Source of the DNA: an uncultured Burkholderiales bacterium
GTDB lineage: Bacteria; Pseudomonadota; Gammaproteobacteria; Burkholderiales; Burkholderiaceae_C
Length of the DNA: 48,969 nucleotides
Assembly (NCBI GenBank): GCA_903933115.1
Contig: CAIZIT010000085.1
Location: 1 to 48,969, forward strand
Direction: 5' to 3'
A program made the position numbers and the translations under genes. Below the pieces are notes generated by a model, which saw only the letters and a list, made by a program, of their open reading frames with translations, had not been told where the DNA came from and searched no databases. Below are positions 18,640-26,695 of the stretch, piece by piece (positions within the stretch are counted from its first letter, which is position 1; every line of letters begins with the position of its first letter).

Positions 18640-19665
18640 ATGTTCAGTTTATTCAAGAAAAAAGACCCCACCCCGGCCCCAATCGAGCAAGGTGCAACAC
18701 CCCCTACCGATGCCCCTACCGATGCCCCTACCGATGCCCCCACCCTCCCCTGGGTGAAGCGTTTGGCCCAGGGCCTTAAAAAGACCAGTTCCAATTTGGC
18801 GCAGGTCTTTGTTGGTGCGCAAATCGATGACGCTCTCTACGAGCAACTCGAAGAGGCCTTGCTCTTGGCCGATACCGGGGTCAAAGCCACCGAGTATTTG
18901 CTCAAAGACTTGAAGGCTCGAGTCAAAAAAGAAGGCGTGATCGAGCCCCAGGCGGTCAAAGCGTTGCTCGCCGAGTCCTTGTGCAACTTGCTGACCCCCT
19001 TGGAGGCGAGCATGGACATGGGCCAAGACACCCCCTTTGTGATCATGGTGACTGGGGTCAATGGCGCGGGCAAAACGACTTCCATTGGCAAACTGACCCG
19101 TCATTTGAGCGACTCTGGAGCCTCTGTGCTTTTGGCTGCAGCAGACACGTTCAGAGCGGCCGCCAAAGAGCAACTCCAAAGCTGGGCCACCAAAAGCGAT
19201 GTCGAAATCATCTCCCAGGCCCAAGGCGACCCTGCAGCAGTGAGCTTTGATGCCGTGAGTGCCGCCCAGTCGAGGGGCAAAGATGTGGTCTTGATCGATA
19301 CGGCGGGGCGTTTACCTACACAACTGCATTTGATGCAAGAGTTGCAAAAAATAAAACGCGTCATCCAAAAGGCCAAGCCCCAAGCCCCTCACGAAACCTT
19401 GCTGGTCATCGATGGCAACACGGGTCAAAATGCACTGACGCAGGTCAAAGCCTTTGATGAAGCTTTGGACCTCACGGGTTTGATCGTGACCAAATTGGAC
19501 GGCACCGCCAAGGGGGGCGCCATTGCGGCCATCGCCCTTTGGGGTTTGGAGAGGGCCTTGACCAAAGGGCGTGCCTTGCCGGTTTATTTCATTGGGGTGG
19601 GGGAACAATTGGAGGATCTGCAGGCCTTCAGGGCCAAAGAGTTCTGCAACGCGCTCCTCAACTGA
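18640..19665 (+). CDS. ftsY: Signal recognition particle receptor FtsY
   Basis: FtsY is the SRP receptor GTPase that docks ribosomes making membrane proteins. The 341-residue protein has a short acidic/Pro N-terminal region, an NG domain with G1 loop GVNGAGKTTSIGKL, AADTFRAAA, DTAGR and TKLDGTAKGG, all diagnostic. I start at ATG 18640 (MFSLFKKKD) rather than the TTG at 18634. Residues near 20-35 carry a TDAP tandem repeat encoded by a 12-bp DNA repeat. A possible promoter (TTGACC at 18600, TAGAAA at 18624, 18-bp spacing) would give an almost leaderless message, so I hold it lightly. The gene is divergent from the M16 pair. Confidence 0.95.
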   Translation: MFSLFKKKDPTPAPIEQGATPPTDAPTDAPTDAPTLPWVKRLAQGLKKTSSNLAQVFVGAQIDDALYEQLEEALLLADTGVKATEYLLKDLKARVKKEGVIEPQAVKALLAESLCNLLTPLEASMDMGQDTPFVIMVTGVNGAGKTTSIGKLTRHLSDSGASVLLAAADTFRAAAKEQLQSWATKSDVEIISQAQGDPAAVSFDAVSAAQSRGKDVVLIDTAGRLPTQLHLMQELQKIKRVIQKAKPQAPHETLLVIDGNTGQNALTQVKAFDEALDLTGLIVTKLDGTAKGGAIAAIALWGLERALTKGRALPVYFIGVGEQLEDLQAFRAKEFCNALLN

Positions 19666-19974
19666 GCGTTGTCCAGCGAAGTTCTCTCAGAGCAAGCTAA
19701 AATGCGGGGTTGAAGACCTGACGCTGACCGATCGATGATCGGTGTTGAATGGGCAGCTGATGAGGCCCCAGGTCTTTGAAGGCCCGAAGGTTAACAAGGC
19801 CAAAGGTCAACGGGCTGTAAGGGCCCAATAGGTTCAAGAGCCCCGAGCCTTGGGCCTTGGGCCTCATGCTCAAGAGTTTCAAAAGTTTTCACCCTGCCTG
19901 AGCCAAGAGCCCTCGCGTTGCATGACGCGCACCTCCTTGCTCGGGGCACACCAAAAATCAAAGGACCACGTCAC
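19666..19974. other. 309-bp gap between ftsY and a TctC gene
   Basis: I see no gene, tRNA or clear terminator. The stretch is rich in GGCC- and CTTGGGCC-type elements and has no convincing promoter. The adjoining TctC frame is open back to a TTG at 19918, but the Tat signal begins at ATG 19975, so the first part is taken as leader. Confidence 0.5.
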
Positions 19975-20961
19975 ATGAATTCACGCCGCGACCTCCTCAA
20001 AACCATCGGACTGGGTGGCCTGGGCCTGTCCTTGGGCACACACTTGAGCGCTCAAGTGGCCTACCCCAACAAACCCATCAAGTACATCGTTCCCGTGGCT
20101 GCGGGGGGCGGCAGCGACATGGTGGGCCGCACCGTGTGCGAGAGATGGGGCCGCGCTTTAGGACAAACCATGGTGGTGGACAACCAAGGGGGTGGGGGCG
20201 GTGTGATCGCTTGCCAAAACACCGCTCGCGCCAGCGCCGATGGTTACACCCTGATGCAAGGCTATGTGGCCACTTTGGGCACTTCCCCTGCAACGCGCAA
20301 GAATTTATCTTACGATCCCATCAAAGATTTCACACCCATTGGCATGATCGGGGGCACGCCCAATGTGCTCGTGATGAACACACAATTGCCTGCTCAAAAT
20401 TTTGCTGAATTTTTGGCATACATCAAAAAAAATCCCGGTCGCGTGAGCTACGGCTCGGCGGGACAAGGCTCCTTGACGCATCTCACGATGGAGCTGTTCA
20501 AAACTCAAGCACAGACCTTTTTGGTGCACATTCCCTACCGAGGAATCGCCCCTGCGTTCACGGACTTGATTGCGGGTCAGACCCAGGCCATGTTCCCTGG
20601 ACTGGCCGCTGCCCTGCCCCATATTCGCTCAGGTCGCGTGAGGCCTTTGGCCATCACGGGTTCGAGCCGTCACCCCCAGCTCAAGGACACGCCCACTCTT
20701 GAAGAGTTGGGCTTCAAGGGCTTTGATGCACTTCAATGGTATGGAGTTTGTGGCCCAGCAGGCATGCCCAGCGCCATCGTTAAAACGCTCAACGAGACCT
20801 TGAATGGGGTGTTGAAAGCGCCAGACCTCAGAGAAAAGCTCTCCGTGGAAGCGGTTGAGCCCATGCCCATGAGCAGTGAACAATTTGGCGCCTACATCAA
20901 AAGGGACCTCGACAGGTGGACCCATTTGGCCAAAGACCGCCACATTGAACTGGACAGCTGA
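19975..20961 (+). CDS. Tripartite tricarboxylate-type substrate-binding protein (Bug/TctC)
   Basis: A 328-residue periplasmic receptor. It starts with a Tat-like signal (MNSRRDLLKTIGLGGLGLSL), then the family start YPNKPIKYIVPVAAGGGSDM, DNQGGGGGVIA, DGYTL and VHIPYRGIAPAFTDLIAGQ. Bug proteins bind carboxylates or related metabolites for TctAB permeases, but most are orphans like this one, with no tctA or tctB in the window. A stem-loop and an MmgE/PrpD gene follow downstream, suggesting a shared role with a carboxylate such as a tricarboxylic or itaconate-like acid. The ligand cannot be predicted. Confidence 0.92.
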   Translation: MNSRRDLLKTIGLGGLGLSLGTHLSAQVAYPNKPIKYIVPVAAGGGSDMVGRTVCERWGRALGQTMVVDNQGGGGGVIACQNTARASADGYTLMQGYVATLGTSPATRKNLSYDPIKDFTPIGMIGGTPNVLVMNTQLPAQNFAEFLAYIKKNPGRVSYGSAGQGSLTHLTMELFKTQAQTFLVHIPYRGIAPAFTDLIAGQTQAMFPGLAAALPHIRSGRVRPLAITGSSRHPQLKDTPTLEELGFKGFDALQWYGVCGPAGMPSAIVKTLNETLNGVLKAPDLREKLSVEAVEPMPMSSEQFGAYIKRDLDRWTHLAKDRHIELDS

Positions 20962-21017
20962 GGGAACCAGCGTCTTGGCTCCATGAGCGTGGGCAACCCA
21001 AAGGTCCCCTCTTGAAG

Positions 21018-21036
21018 GGCCACTTTTGAAGTGGCC
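21018..21036 (+). other. Perfect stem-loop between the TctC and MmgE genes
   Basis: GGCCACTT pairs with AAGTGGCC across the three-base loop TTG. There is no T-run after it, so it may protect an mRNA end or help Rho-dependent ending rather than act as an intrinsic terminator. Confidence 0.55.
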
Positions 21037-21070
21037 ACTGCTCAAAGCCCGCCCTCGCTCATCAACGGCA

Positions 21071-21120
21071 TTCCTTTTTTAAATTTTCTTTTTTTTCACT
21101 TTTTCTTTTTTTTTAATTTC
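21071..21120 (+). other. T-rich leader of the MmgE/PrpD gene
   Basis: Runs of 6, 4, 8, 5 and 9 T residues separated by single or few other bases end six bases before ATG 21127. No Shine-Dalgarno sequence is visible. A pyrimidine-rich leader of this sort can recruit ribosomal protein S1; the homopolymers could also slip. Confidence 0.6.
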
Positions 21121-21126
21121 ATCATC

Positions 21127-22500
21127 ATGGCACGCAATACACAAGTTTTAGCAGATCTGAACGCTCCCGAAGTCACTCGCACATTGGCCGAGTTTGTGGT
21201 TAACCACCCCTCCAAAGGCTGGAGTGATGCGGTCGAGCACGAGGCCCATCGCACATTTCTCAATTGGCTGGGTTGCGCCGTGGGTGCCGCACACCACGAA
21301 TCCACGCAAGCGGCCTTGGCTGCTGTGAACATGCTCCAACCCGCACCCCAAGCCACTTTGGCGGGTTTGAAAGCGCGCGTCGATATGGCAAGTGCCGCTT
21401 TGATCAACGGCATTTCCTCCCACACCTTTGACTTTGACGACACCCATCTGAAGACCATCATCCACCCTGCAGGTCCTGTCGCGTCTGCCATCATGGCCTT
21501 GGCCGAGCACTTGAACTCGAGCGGTCGTGAGGTGATTGACGCTTTGGTCCTCGGTATCGACGTCTCTTGCCGTGTGGGCAACTGCTTGTACCCCGATCAT
21601 TACGACCGCGGTTGGCACATCACGGGCTCCACCGGCATGCTCGGCGCAGCAGCGGCTTGCGCCAGGCTCCTCAAGCTCAATGTCCATCAGACCCAAATGG
21701 CTTTGGGCATTGCAGCTTCTCAACCCGTTGGTTTGAGAGAGCAATTTGGAACCATGACCAAGCCCTTTCATCCTGGTGGTGCGGCAAGAGCGGGCTTGAT
21801 GTCCGCGTTGATGGCCTCCAAAGGTTTCACCGCAAGCCCCAAAGCGATTGAGGCTCCAAGGGGCTTTGCACAAGTGGCGTCCACCAAGTACGACTGGAGT
21901 GAAATCGACTCCGAGTTGGGACAACGCTTTGAGATCAGCTTTAACACCTACAAGCCCTTTGCTTGTGGCATTGTGATTCACCCGAGCATTGATGCGTGCG
22001 TTCAACTCAAAAACAAGGGCGTGACGGCCGATCAAATCGACAAGATTGAACTCAAAGTGCACTCCTTGGTGCTCGAGTTGACCGGCAAGAAAGAACCCAA
22101 AGACGGCTTGCAAGGTAAGTTCAGTGTCTACCACGGCTGCGCCGCAGGTTTGCTCTTTGGTCGTGCTGGGGAGGAAGAGTTTGCAGATGAAGTGGTCACC
22201 AGCCAAGCCGCCCAAGAGCTCAGACGTAAAGTGGAGGCCATTGTGGACGACTCCATCGATGAGGCCAGCGCCGATGTGACGGCCATCCTCAAATCGGGTG
22301 AGAAGATCCACATCTACGTCGAGCACGCCATCGGCTCACTGGAAAACCCCATGAGCGACAGCTTGCTTGAGAAAAAGTTCCACGATCTGAGCGACCCCGT
22401 GATCGGCGAGGCCCAGACGGCTCAATTGATCCAGTCTTGCTGGTCTTTGGCTCAAAGCGCCAACTTGAAGAGCCTTTTGGAGCAATGCTTGCCCAAGTGA
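21127..22500 (+). CDS. MmgE/PrpD family protein
   Basis: A 457-residue member of the family that includes 2-methylcitrate dehydratase (PrpD), cis-aconitate decarboxylase and the sporulation gene product MmgE. Recognisable parts are the N-terminal helical domain with FLNWLGCAVGAAHH, SHTFDFDDTHLKTIIHPAGP near residue 100 and GWHITGSTGMLGAAAAC. Members next to Bug receptors usually act on unknown carboxylates; the exact reaction is not assigned. I start at ATG 21127 (MARNTQVLADLN); upstream, the frame stays open but encodes only Phe-rich sequence from the T-tract. The product could be a dehydratase or isomerase of a tricarboxylate brought in by the adjoining receptor. Confidence 0.9.
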   Translation: MARNTQVLADLNAPEVTRTLAEFVVNHPSKGWSDAVEHEAHRTFLNWLGCAVGAAHHESTQAALAAVNMLQPAPQATLAGLKARVDMASAALINGISSHTFDFDDTHLKTIIHPAGPVASAIMALAEHLNSSGREVIDALVLGIDVSCRVGNCLYPDHYDRGWHITGSTGMLGAAAACARLLKLNVHQTQMALGIAASQPVGLREQFGTMTKPFHPGGAARAGLMSALMASKGFTASPKAIEAPRGFAQVASTKYDWSEIDSELGQRFEISFNTYKPFACGIVIHPSIDACVQLKNKGVTADQIDKIELKVHSLVLELTGKKEPKDGLQGKFSVYHGCAAGLLFGRAGEEEFADEVVTSQAAQELRRKVEAIVDDSIDEASADVTAILKSGEKIHIYVEHAIGSLENPMSDSLLEKKFHDLSDPVIGEAQTAQLIQSCWSLAQSANLKSLLEQCLPK

Positions 22501-22501
22501 A

Positions 22502-22531
22502 CTTGAATCTGAACCTGAACCTGAGCTTGAG
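22502..22531. repeat. Short 6-bp degenerate repeat after the MmgE gene
   Basis: Five hexamers of the type CTTGAA, TCTGAA, CCTGAA, CCTGAG and CTTGAG follow the stop codon. This is another small intergenic array. Confidence 0.5.
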
Positions 22532-22628
22532 CCCCCCTTGGGGCCAGCTCCTCTTTTAGGGACCTAGGGGCCAAACCCCTGCTCTCCTGAGAAGAAATCA
22601 GGGAATACCCTAAAAACAACATGGTTTA

Positions 22629-22655
22629 TTAGCACTCTTGGGTCTAGAGTGCTAA
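22629..22655 (+). promoter_or_regulatory. CIRCE operator (HrcA binding site) upstream of rpoH
   Basis: The sequence is TTAGCACTC, nine spacer bases, GAGTGCTAA: a full match to the CIRCE consensus inverted repeat with the canonical spacing. It lies 31 bp before the rpoH ATG, where bound HrcA could block transcription or alter the mRNA leader. hrcA itself lies about 21 kb away in this window. It is the only CIRCE I found here. Confidence 0.95.
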
Positions 22656-22686
22656 GATCTACATCCTGCATGAAAGGATTTGTACC

Positions 22687-23622
22687 ATGACTGCTTTAAC
22701 GACTTTGTCTACCCCTAATACCTTACCCGCTACCTCTTGGGCGCTGATTCCGCCGCTTGGGCATTTGGATGCCTACATTTCAGCGGTCAACCGCATGCCC
22801 ATGCTCACCTTGGAGCAAGAGCAAACCTTTGCTCGTCTTTTAAAAGAGAACAACGACTTGGAAGCAGCGGGTAAGCTGATCATGTCCCACTTGAGACTCG
22901 TGGTCTCGGTGTCCAGACAATACTTGGGTTACGGATTGCCCCACGCCGATTTGATTCAAGAGGGCAATGTGGGCCTCATGAAGGCGGTCAAACGCTTTGA
23001 TCCCGAGCAAGGGGTGCGTTTGGTGAGCTATGCCATGCATTGGATCAAAGCTGAGATTCATGAATACATCTTGAAGAACTGGCGCATGGTGAAAGTGGCA
23101 ACCACCAAGTCACAGCGCAAACTCTTTTTTAATCTTCGCTCCATGAAGCAAGGCTTCAAGGCCGACACCTTGGACAGCAACGCACATCGCTTGAACCTCA
23201 CCGAGTCCCAAATCGATCAAGTGGCCAAGGACTTGAACGTCAAGCGTGAAGAGGTCATGGAGATGGAGACTCGGATGAGCGGTGCAGACATCATGCTGGA
23301 CCCCGCACCCAACGAGGACGGCGAGGAGTCTTATGGCCCCATCTCCTACCTCACAGACCTCAATCACGAACCCACTGCCATGATCGAGTCTCACGAACGT
23401 GATGTCTTGGCAAGCGATGGATTGACGCTCGCTTTGAACAGCCTGGACGCCAGATCCAGAAGAATCGTGCAAGAGAGATGGCTCAACGTCAAAGACGATG
23501 GTACAGGTGGCATGACCCTGCACGACTTGGCGGCTGAGTTTGGGGTGAGTGCAGAACGCATCCGCCAAATTGAGACGGCCGCGATGAAGAAGATGAAGGA
23601 AGCGCTTTTGGAGTTTGCTTGA
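22687..23622 (+). CDS. rpoH: RNA polymerase sigma-32 factor (heat shock sigma factor)
   Basis: RpoH directs RNA polymerase to heat-shock promoters. The 311-residue protein has region 2.1-2.4 (LIQEGNVGLMKAVKRFDPEQG, VSYAMHWIKAEIHEYIL), the RpoH box QRKLFFNLR at the expected place, and region 4.2 (LHDLAAEFGVSAERIRQIE). The N-terminus is about 25 residues longer than the E. coli protein before the first conserved segment. An AAAGGA ribosome-binding site lies seven to nine bases before ATG. The CIRCE operator upstream suggests that HrcA limits sigma-32 synthesis in unstressed cells. A strong terminator follows 150 bp downstream. Confidence 0.97.
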   Translation: MTALTTLSTPNTLPATSWALIPPLGHLDAYISAVNRMPMLTLEQEQTFARLLKENNDLEAAGKLIMSHLRLVVSVSRQYLGYGLPHADLIQEGNVGLMKAVKRFDPEQGVRLVSYAMHWIKAEIHEYILKNWRMVKVATTKSQRKLFFNLRSMKQGFKADTLDSNAHRLNLTESQIDQVAKDLNVKREEVMEMETRMSGADIMLDPAPNEDGEESYGPISYLTDLNHEPTAMIESHERDVLASDGLTLALNSLDARSRRIVQERWLNVKDDGTGGMTLHDLAAEFGVSAERIRQIETAAMKKMKEALLEFA

Positions 23623-23774
23623 ACGGGGCATGGAGAAGCCAAAGGCTAGACTCGGTGCAAAGAGTCCCAACAAGTTCATAGCCAAGACCAAGTCTAAGAA
23701 CAAGACCAATACCCTGGTCAAGGCCAAATTCAAAAGCAAAACAAAAAACCTGTCCCCTGAGTTACCACCCCGTC

Positions 23775-23808
23775 AAAGCCTAAGGTTTCAACCTTGGGCT
23801 TTTTTTTT
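23775..23808 (+). terminator. Rho-independent terminator after rpoH
   Basis: AAGCCTAAGGTT pairs with AACCTTGGGCTT (one G-U pair) and runs into nine T residues. The Lys-rich reading frame between rpoH and this element is taken as non-coding. Confidence 0.93.
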
Positions 23809-23832
23809 AGGGGGGGGTGCTGCAGCTGGGAT

Positions 23833-23871
23833 ATCTGGCTTTGAAGATCTGGCTTTGAAGATCTGGCTTTG
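23833..23871. repeat. 14-bp tandem repeat near the sco 3' end
   Basis: Two full copies of ATCTGGCTTTGAAG (23833-23846, 23847-23860) and 11 bases of a third. It lies between the rpoH terminator and the convergent sco stop at 23883, and is the second 14-bp array found next to a gene end in this window. Confidence 0.9.
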
Positions 23872-23882
23872 GATCAAGGACT

Positions 23883-24527
23883 TTATGTCCGGTCCAACAA
23901 AGTCTTGATGTCACCCAACAAACTCTCCTTGGGCGTTCCATAGCGCACAAAAAGCCTCAACTGGGACTTCGTGTCATAGACGTAAAAACCCGCCGTGTGC
24001 TCCATGGCGTAGCTGGTGGGTGTCGGTCCAGGGGACTTTTGATAAAAGACCTTGAACTCTTTGGCCGCCACTTTGAGCGCCTCAGGACTCAGAGCAACCC
24101 CCGTGTAATCCTCCCCAAAGTTGGCCATGTAGGCGTCGAGCACCTCCTGTGTATCGCGCTCAGGATCCACGCTCACAAAAAGCGTGCGAACCAACTTGCC
24201 CTGTGAGCCCAAGGTGGCCTTGATGTCCTTCAACTCCGACAAGGAGGTGGGGCACACATCAGGGCACTGGGTATAGCCAAAAAACACCAATACCAACTGC
24301 CCCTTGTAGTCGCTCAAGTGGTGGGCCTGGCCCGAGGCATCTTGCCAAGACAAATCCTTGGCGTAATCGGCCCCCGTGATGTCCACCGAGTTGAAGCTCA
24401 CCGCCTTTTGGCAAGACGACAGCCCCACGGAGATGAAGAGAGCCATGGCGCTCCACACCAGGGCATGCCCAAAGCGAGAAAGCAGCGAAATTGGTGAAAG
24501 CGGCGTGAGCCTTGAAAGTCTTTTCAA
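23883..24527 (-). CDS. sco: SCO1/SenC copper chaperone
   Basis: SCO proteins deliver copper to the CuA centre of cytochrome oxidase subunit II. The 214-residue protein has a signal with lipobox LSSC (Cys39), so it is a probable lipoprotein, then the thioredoxin-like fold with CPDVC (the copper CX3C motif) and a downstream His in EHTAGFYVY as third ligand. It is the last gene of the minus-strand unit surf1, thioredoxin-like, ctaA, ctaB, sco, and its position fits CuA assembly of the coxB product encoded nearby. Confidence 0.95.
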   Translation of the reverse strand: MKRLSRLTPLSPISLLSRFGHALVWSAMALFISVGLSSCQKAVSFNSVDITGADYAKDLSWQDASGQAHHLSDYKGQLVLVFFGYTQCPDVCPTSLSELKDIKATLGSQGKLVRTLFVSVDPERDTQEVLDAYMANFGEDYTGVALSPEALKVAAKEFKVFYQKSPGPTPTSYAMEHTAGFYVYDTKSQLRLFVRYGTPKESLLGDIKTLLDRT

Positions 24528-24546
24528 AGTATCCTCTTGAGCGTCT

Positions 24547-25437
24547 TCAAAGGTAATGATCGATTAAAAATGCAGCAAACAACAAACTCAAATGAATCAA
24601 AGAGAATTTGAAGGTCGCCCTTGCCAGCTCATCGGAATAGTTTCGCCAAAGTCGATAAGCGTAAAGACAAAAGCCCCCACTCAAGAGCACCGCACTGATC
24701 AAATAAAACCAACCACTCATCTGATAAATGAAGGGCAACAAACAAGCCGCAAACAGCACCATGGTGTAGAGCAATATTTGCAACCGGGTGAACTCATTGC
24801 CATGGGTGACGGGCAACATCGGTAGGCCCGACTTTCTATAGTCCTCTACACGGTAAAGCGCCAAAGCCCAAAAATGCGGAGGGGTCCACAAAAAGATGAT
24901 CAAAAACAAGATCAACGCCTCGGGGCCCACCTCTCCAGTCATCGCCGCCCAGCCCAATACAGGAGGCATGGCGCCCGATGCACCACCGATCACAATGTTT
25001 TGGGGGGTCAGGGGCTTTAAGATCACCGTGTAGATGACCGCATAACCCACAAAGGTCGCAAAGGTCAACCACATGGTCAAGGGGTTCACCCAGATGTAGA
25101 GCACCAAAGAGCCTGCCGCACACAGCAAACTCGAAAAGACAAAAGCCTCCATGTCGCTCAGCTCCCCCTTGGCCGTCGGTCTCCAAGAGGTGCGCTTCAT
25201 CAAGGCATCGATTTTTTTCTCCACCAAGCAGTTAAAGACCGCCGCCGCTGCAGACACCAACCAAATCCCCAGACATGCAATGGCGCCCAATTGGACATCG
25301 CCCCAACTGGGCACGCCTGGCACTGCGAGCACCATGCCAATCAATGCACAAAACACAATCAACTGGATGACCCGAGGTTTGGTCAAGGCATTGAATTGCC
25401 GCCATCTTGGCAAAATATCTTGTCCCGCGTTGCTCAT
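24547..25437 (-). CDS. ctaB: Protoheme IX farnesyltransferase (heme O synthase)
   Basis: CtaB (CyoE) adds a farnesyl group to heme B to make heme O, the precursor of heme A. The 296-residue UbiA-family protein has about nine membrane segments, the prenyl-diphosphate motif [19 protein letters not shown] and the second polar loop [19 protein letters not shown]. It lies 19 bp upstream of sco and 66 bp after ctaA, so heme A synthesis is cotranscribed with copper insertion. Confidence 0.96.
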   Translation of the reverse strand: MSNAGQDILPRWRQFNALTKPRVIQLIVFCALIGMVLAVPGVPSWGDVQLGAIACLGIWLVSAAAAVFNCLVEKKIDALMKRTSWRPTAKGELSDMEAFVFSSLLCAAGSLVLYIWVNPLTMWLTFATFVGYAVIYTVILKPLTPQNIVIGGASGAMPPVLGWAAMTGEVGPEALILFLIIFLWTPPHFWALALYRVEDYRKSGLPMLPVTHGNEFTRLQILLYTMVLFAACLLPFIYQMSGWFYLISAVLLSGGFCLYAYRLWRNYSDELARATFKFSLIHLSLLFAAFLIDHYL

Positions 25438-25503
25438 GGCGAATCTTTACTGATGTGAGAATTAAAAAGATCAGGGGTCATGGAGTGACCTCCCTTCGAA
25501 AAC

Positions 25504-26691
25504 TTATGCATGGAGTGGCCTTTGCGCCTTGGCCTTGAGGAGTGCAAAAGCACTCCAGGTCAAAACGATCACCAAAGAACTCGCCCCAGCCACATGGAGG
25601 ATAGCACCAATCATGGGCCAGCCCAAGACCACATTGGACAATCCGGTGAGCAACTGTAAGACAAGAGCCAACGCTAAAAAAAGCGCCAAGCGTCTCTGGC
25701 CCGAACGCAGCATCCTCCAGGCAAGCATTCCCAGACAAAGGAACACGACATAGGCCATCAAGCGGTGAGTGTAGTGAATGGCCGTGAGGGCCTGAAACAC
25801 CAAAGGCTCTTGGGCCGAGGTGAGCCCCAAGGGCCTCCAAAGTTCAAAGCCTTGAGCAAAGTTCATCTCAGGCCACCATGCCTCTTGACACATGGGGAAC
25901 GTCTGGCAGGCCAACACCGCGTAATTGGTGCTCACCCAAGCACCCAGCGCCAATTGCACGATCAGCACCAAAGCCCCAAGACACCACCAATAGACCCAGG
26001 ACGCACCGCTGGGCATGCCAGACCCATGGCCATCAGGCACACTGGGCTCGACTTTTGTGCCAAGCAGCCTGGCGTAAGCATGCCACTGCACACCCAAGAG
26101 CATCAACAAGGTCTCTCCCCCCAAAAAGTGCATGCTCACGATGGCAGGAAACAATTTGCTGGTCACCGTCAAAGCACCAAAAAGACCTTGAAGCATGACC
26201 CATAAAAAACTCAATGAAGCAGACCCCAAAGCGTAGCGCATGGATGCTTCTAAGCGCCTTTGTCTGATTTGCTCAACGCCAAGACGCCATGTTTCAATGA
26301 AGAGCATCAGGATCAAAAATCCAACCGTCATCGCTGCATAGCGGTGAATCATCTCAATCCAAGCCTTGGACCAACTCACGGGGCCTTGAGGCATCAGCTG
26401 GTGAGCAGCCCCAATGTCCACACCTGCACCAATGGGTGAGACGAACCCATAGCAACCAGGCCAATCCGGACACCCCAGCCCCGAATCGCTCAAACGTGTG
26501 AAGGAGCCAAACAAGATCAAATCAAAACACAAAAACAAGGTGATGGCACAGAGCCGCTTCAAACGCACTTGGCGGCTGTCGTCTTGAGCGCTTCTGAGCC
26601 ACACCCATAAAACCACCGTCACCCCCAAGACCAAGGCCAAGGCCAGCATGGGCAAACTGGGTCTCAAATCAAAGCCACTGCTCCACTTCAT
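25504..26691 (-). CDS. ctaA: Heme A synthase (CtaA/Cox15)
   Basis: CtaA oxidises heme O to heme A. The 395-residue protein has eight membrane segments; the family signatures SDSGLGCPDWPGCYG near residue 70 and IHYTHRLMAYVVFLCLG in the C-terminal half carry heme-ligand His residues. A Cys pair in CQTFPMC fits the extracytoplasmic loop. I start at ATG 26691 (MKWSSGFDLRPSLPM), four bases after the upstream stop; the longer frame from 26760 would lie inside that gene. Confidence 0.95.
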   Translation of the reverse strand: MKWSSGFDLRPSLPMLALALVLGVTVVLWVWLRSAQDDSRQVRLKRLCAITLFLCFDLILFGSFTRLSDSGLGCPDWPGCYGFVSPIGAGVDIGAAHQLMPQGPVSWSKAWIEMIHRYAAMTVGFLILMLFIETWRLGVEQIRQRRLEASMRYALGSASLSFLWVMLQGLFGALTVTSKLFPAIVSMHFLGGETLLMLLGVQWHAYARLLGTKVEPSVPDGHGSGMPSGASWVYWWCLGALVLIVQLALGAWVSTNYAVLACQTFPMCQEAWWPEMNFAQGFELWRPLGLTSAQEPLVFQALTAIHYTHRLMAYVVFLCLGMLAWRMLRSGQRRLALFLALALVLQLLTGLSNVVLGWPMIGAILHVAGASSLVIVLTWSAFALLKAKAQRPLHA

Positions 26692-26695
26692 GATC

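Noticed and set aside
21148..22326. 392-codon frame antisense to the MmgE/PrpD gene
   Set aside because: Its product has no recognisable domain and mirrors the codon pattern of the real gene on the other strand.
23615..23908. 97-codon Lys-rich frame after rpoH
   Set aside because: It overlaps the rpoH stop, reads through the intrinsic terminator and the 14-bp array, and matches no family.
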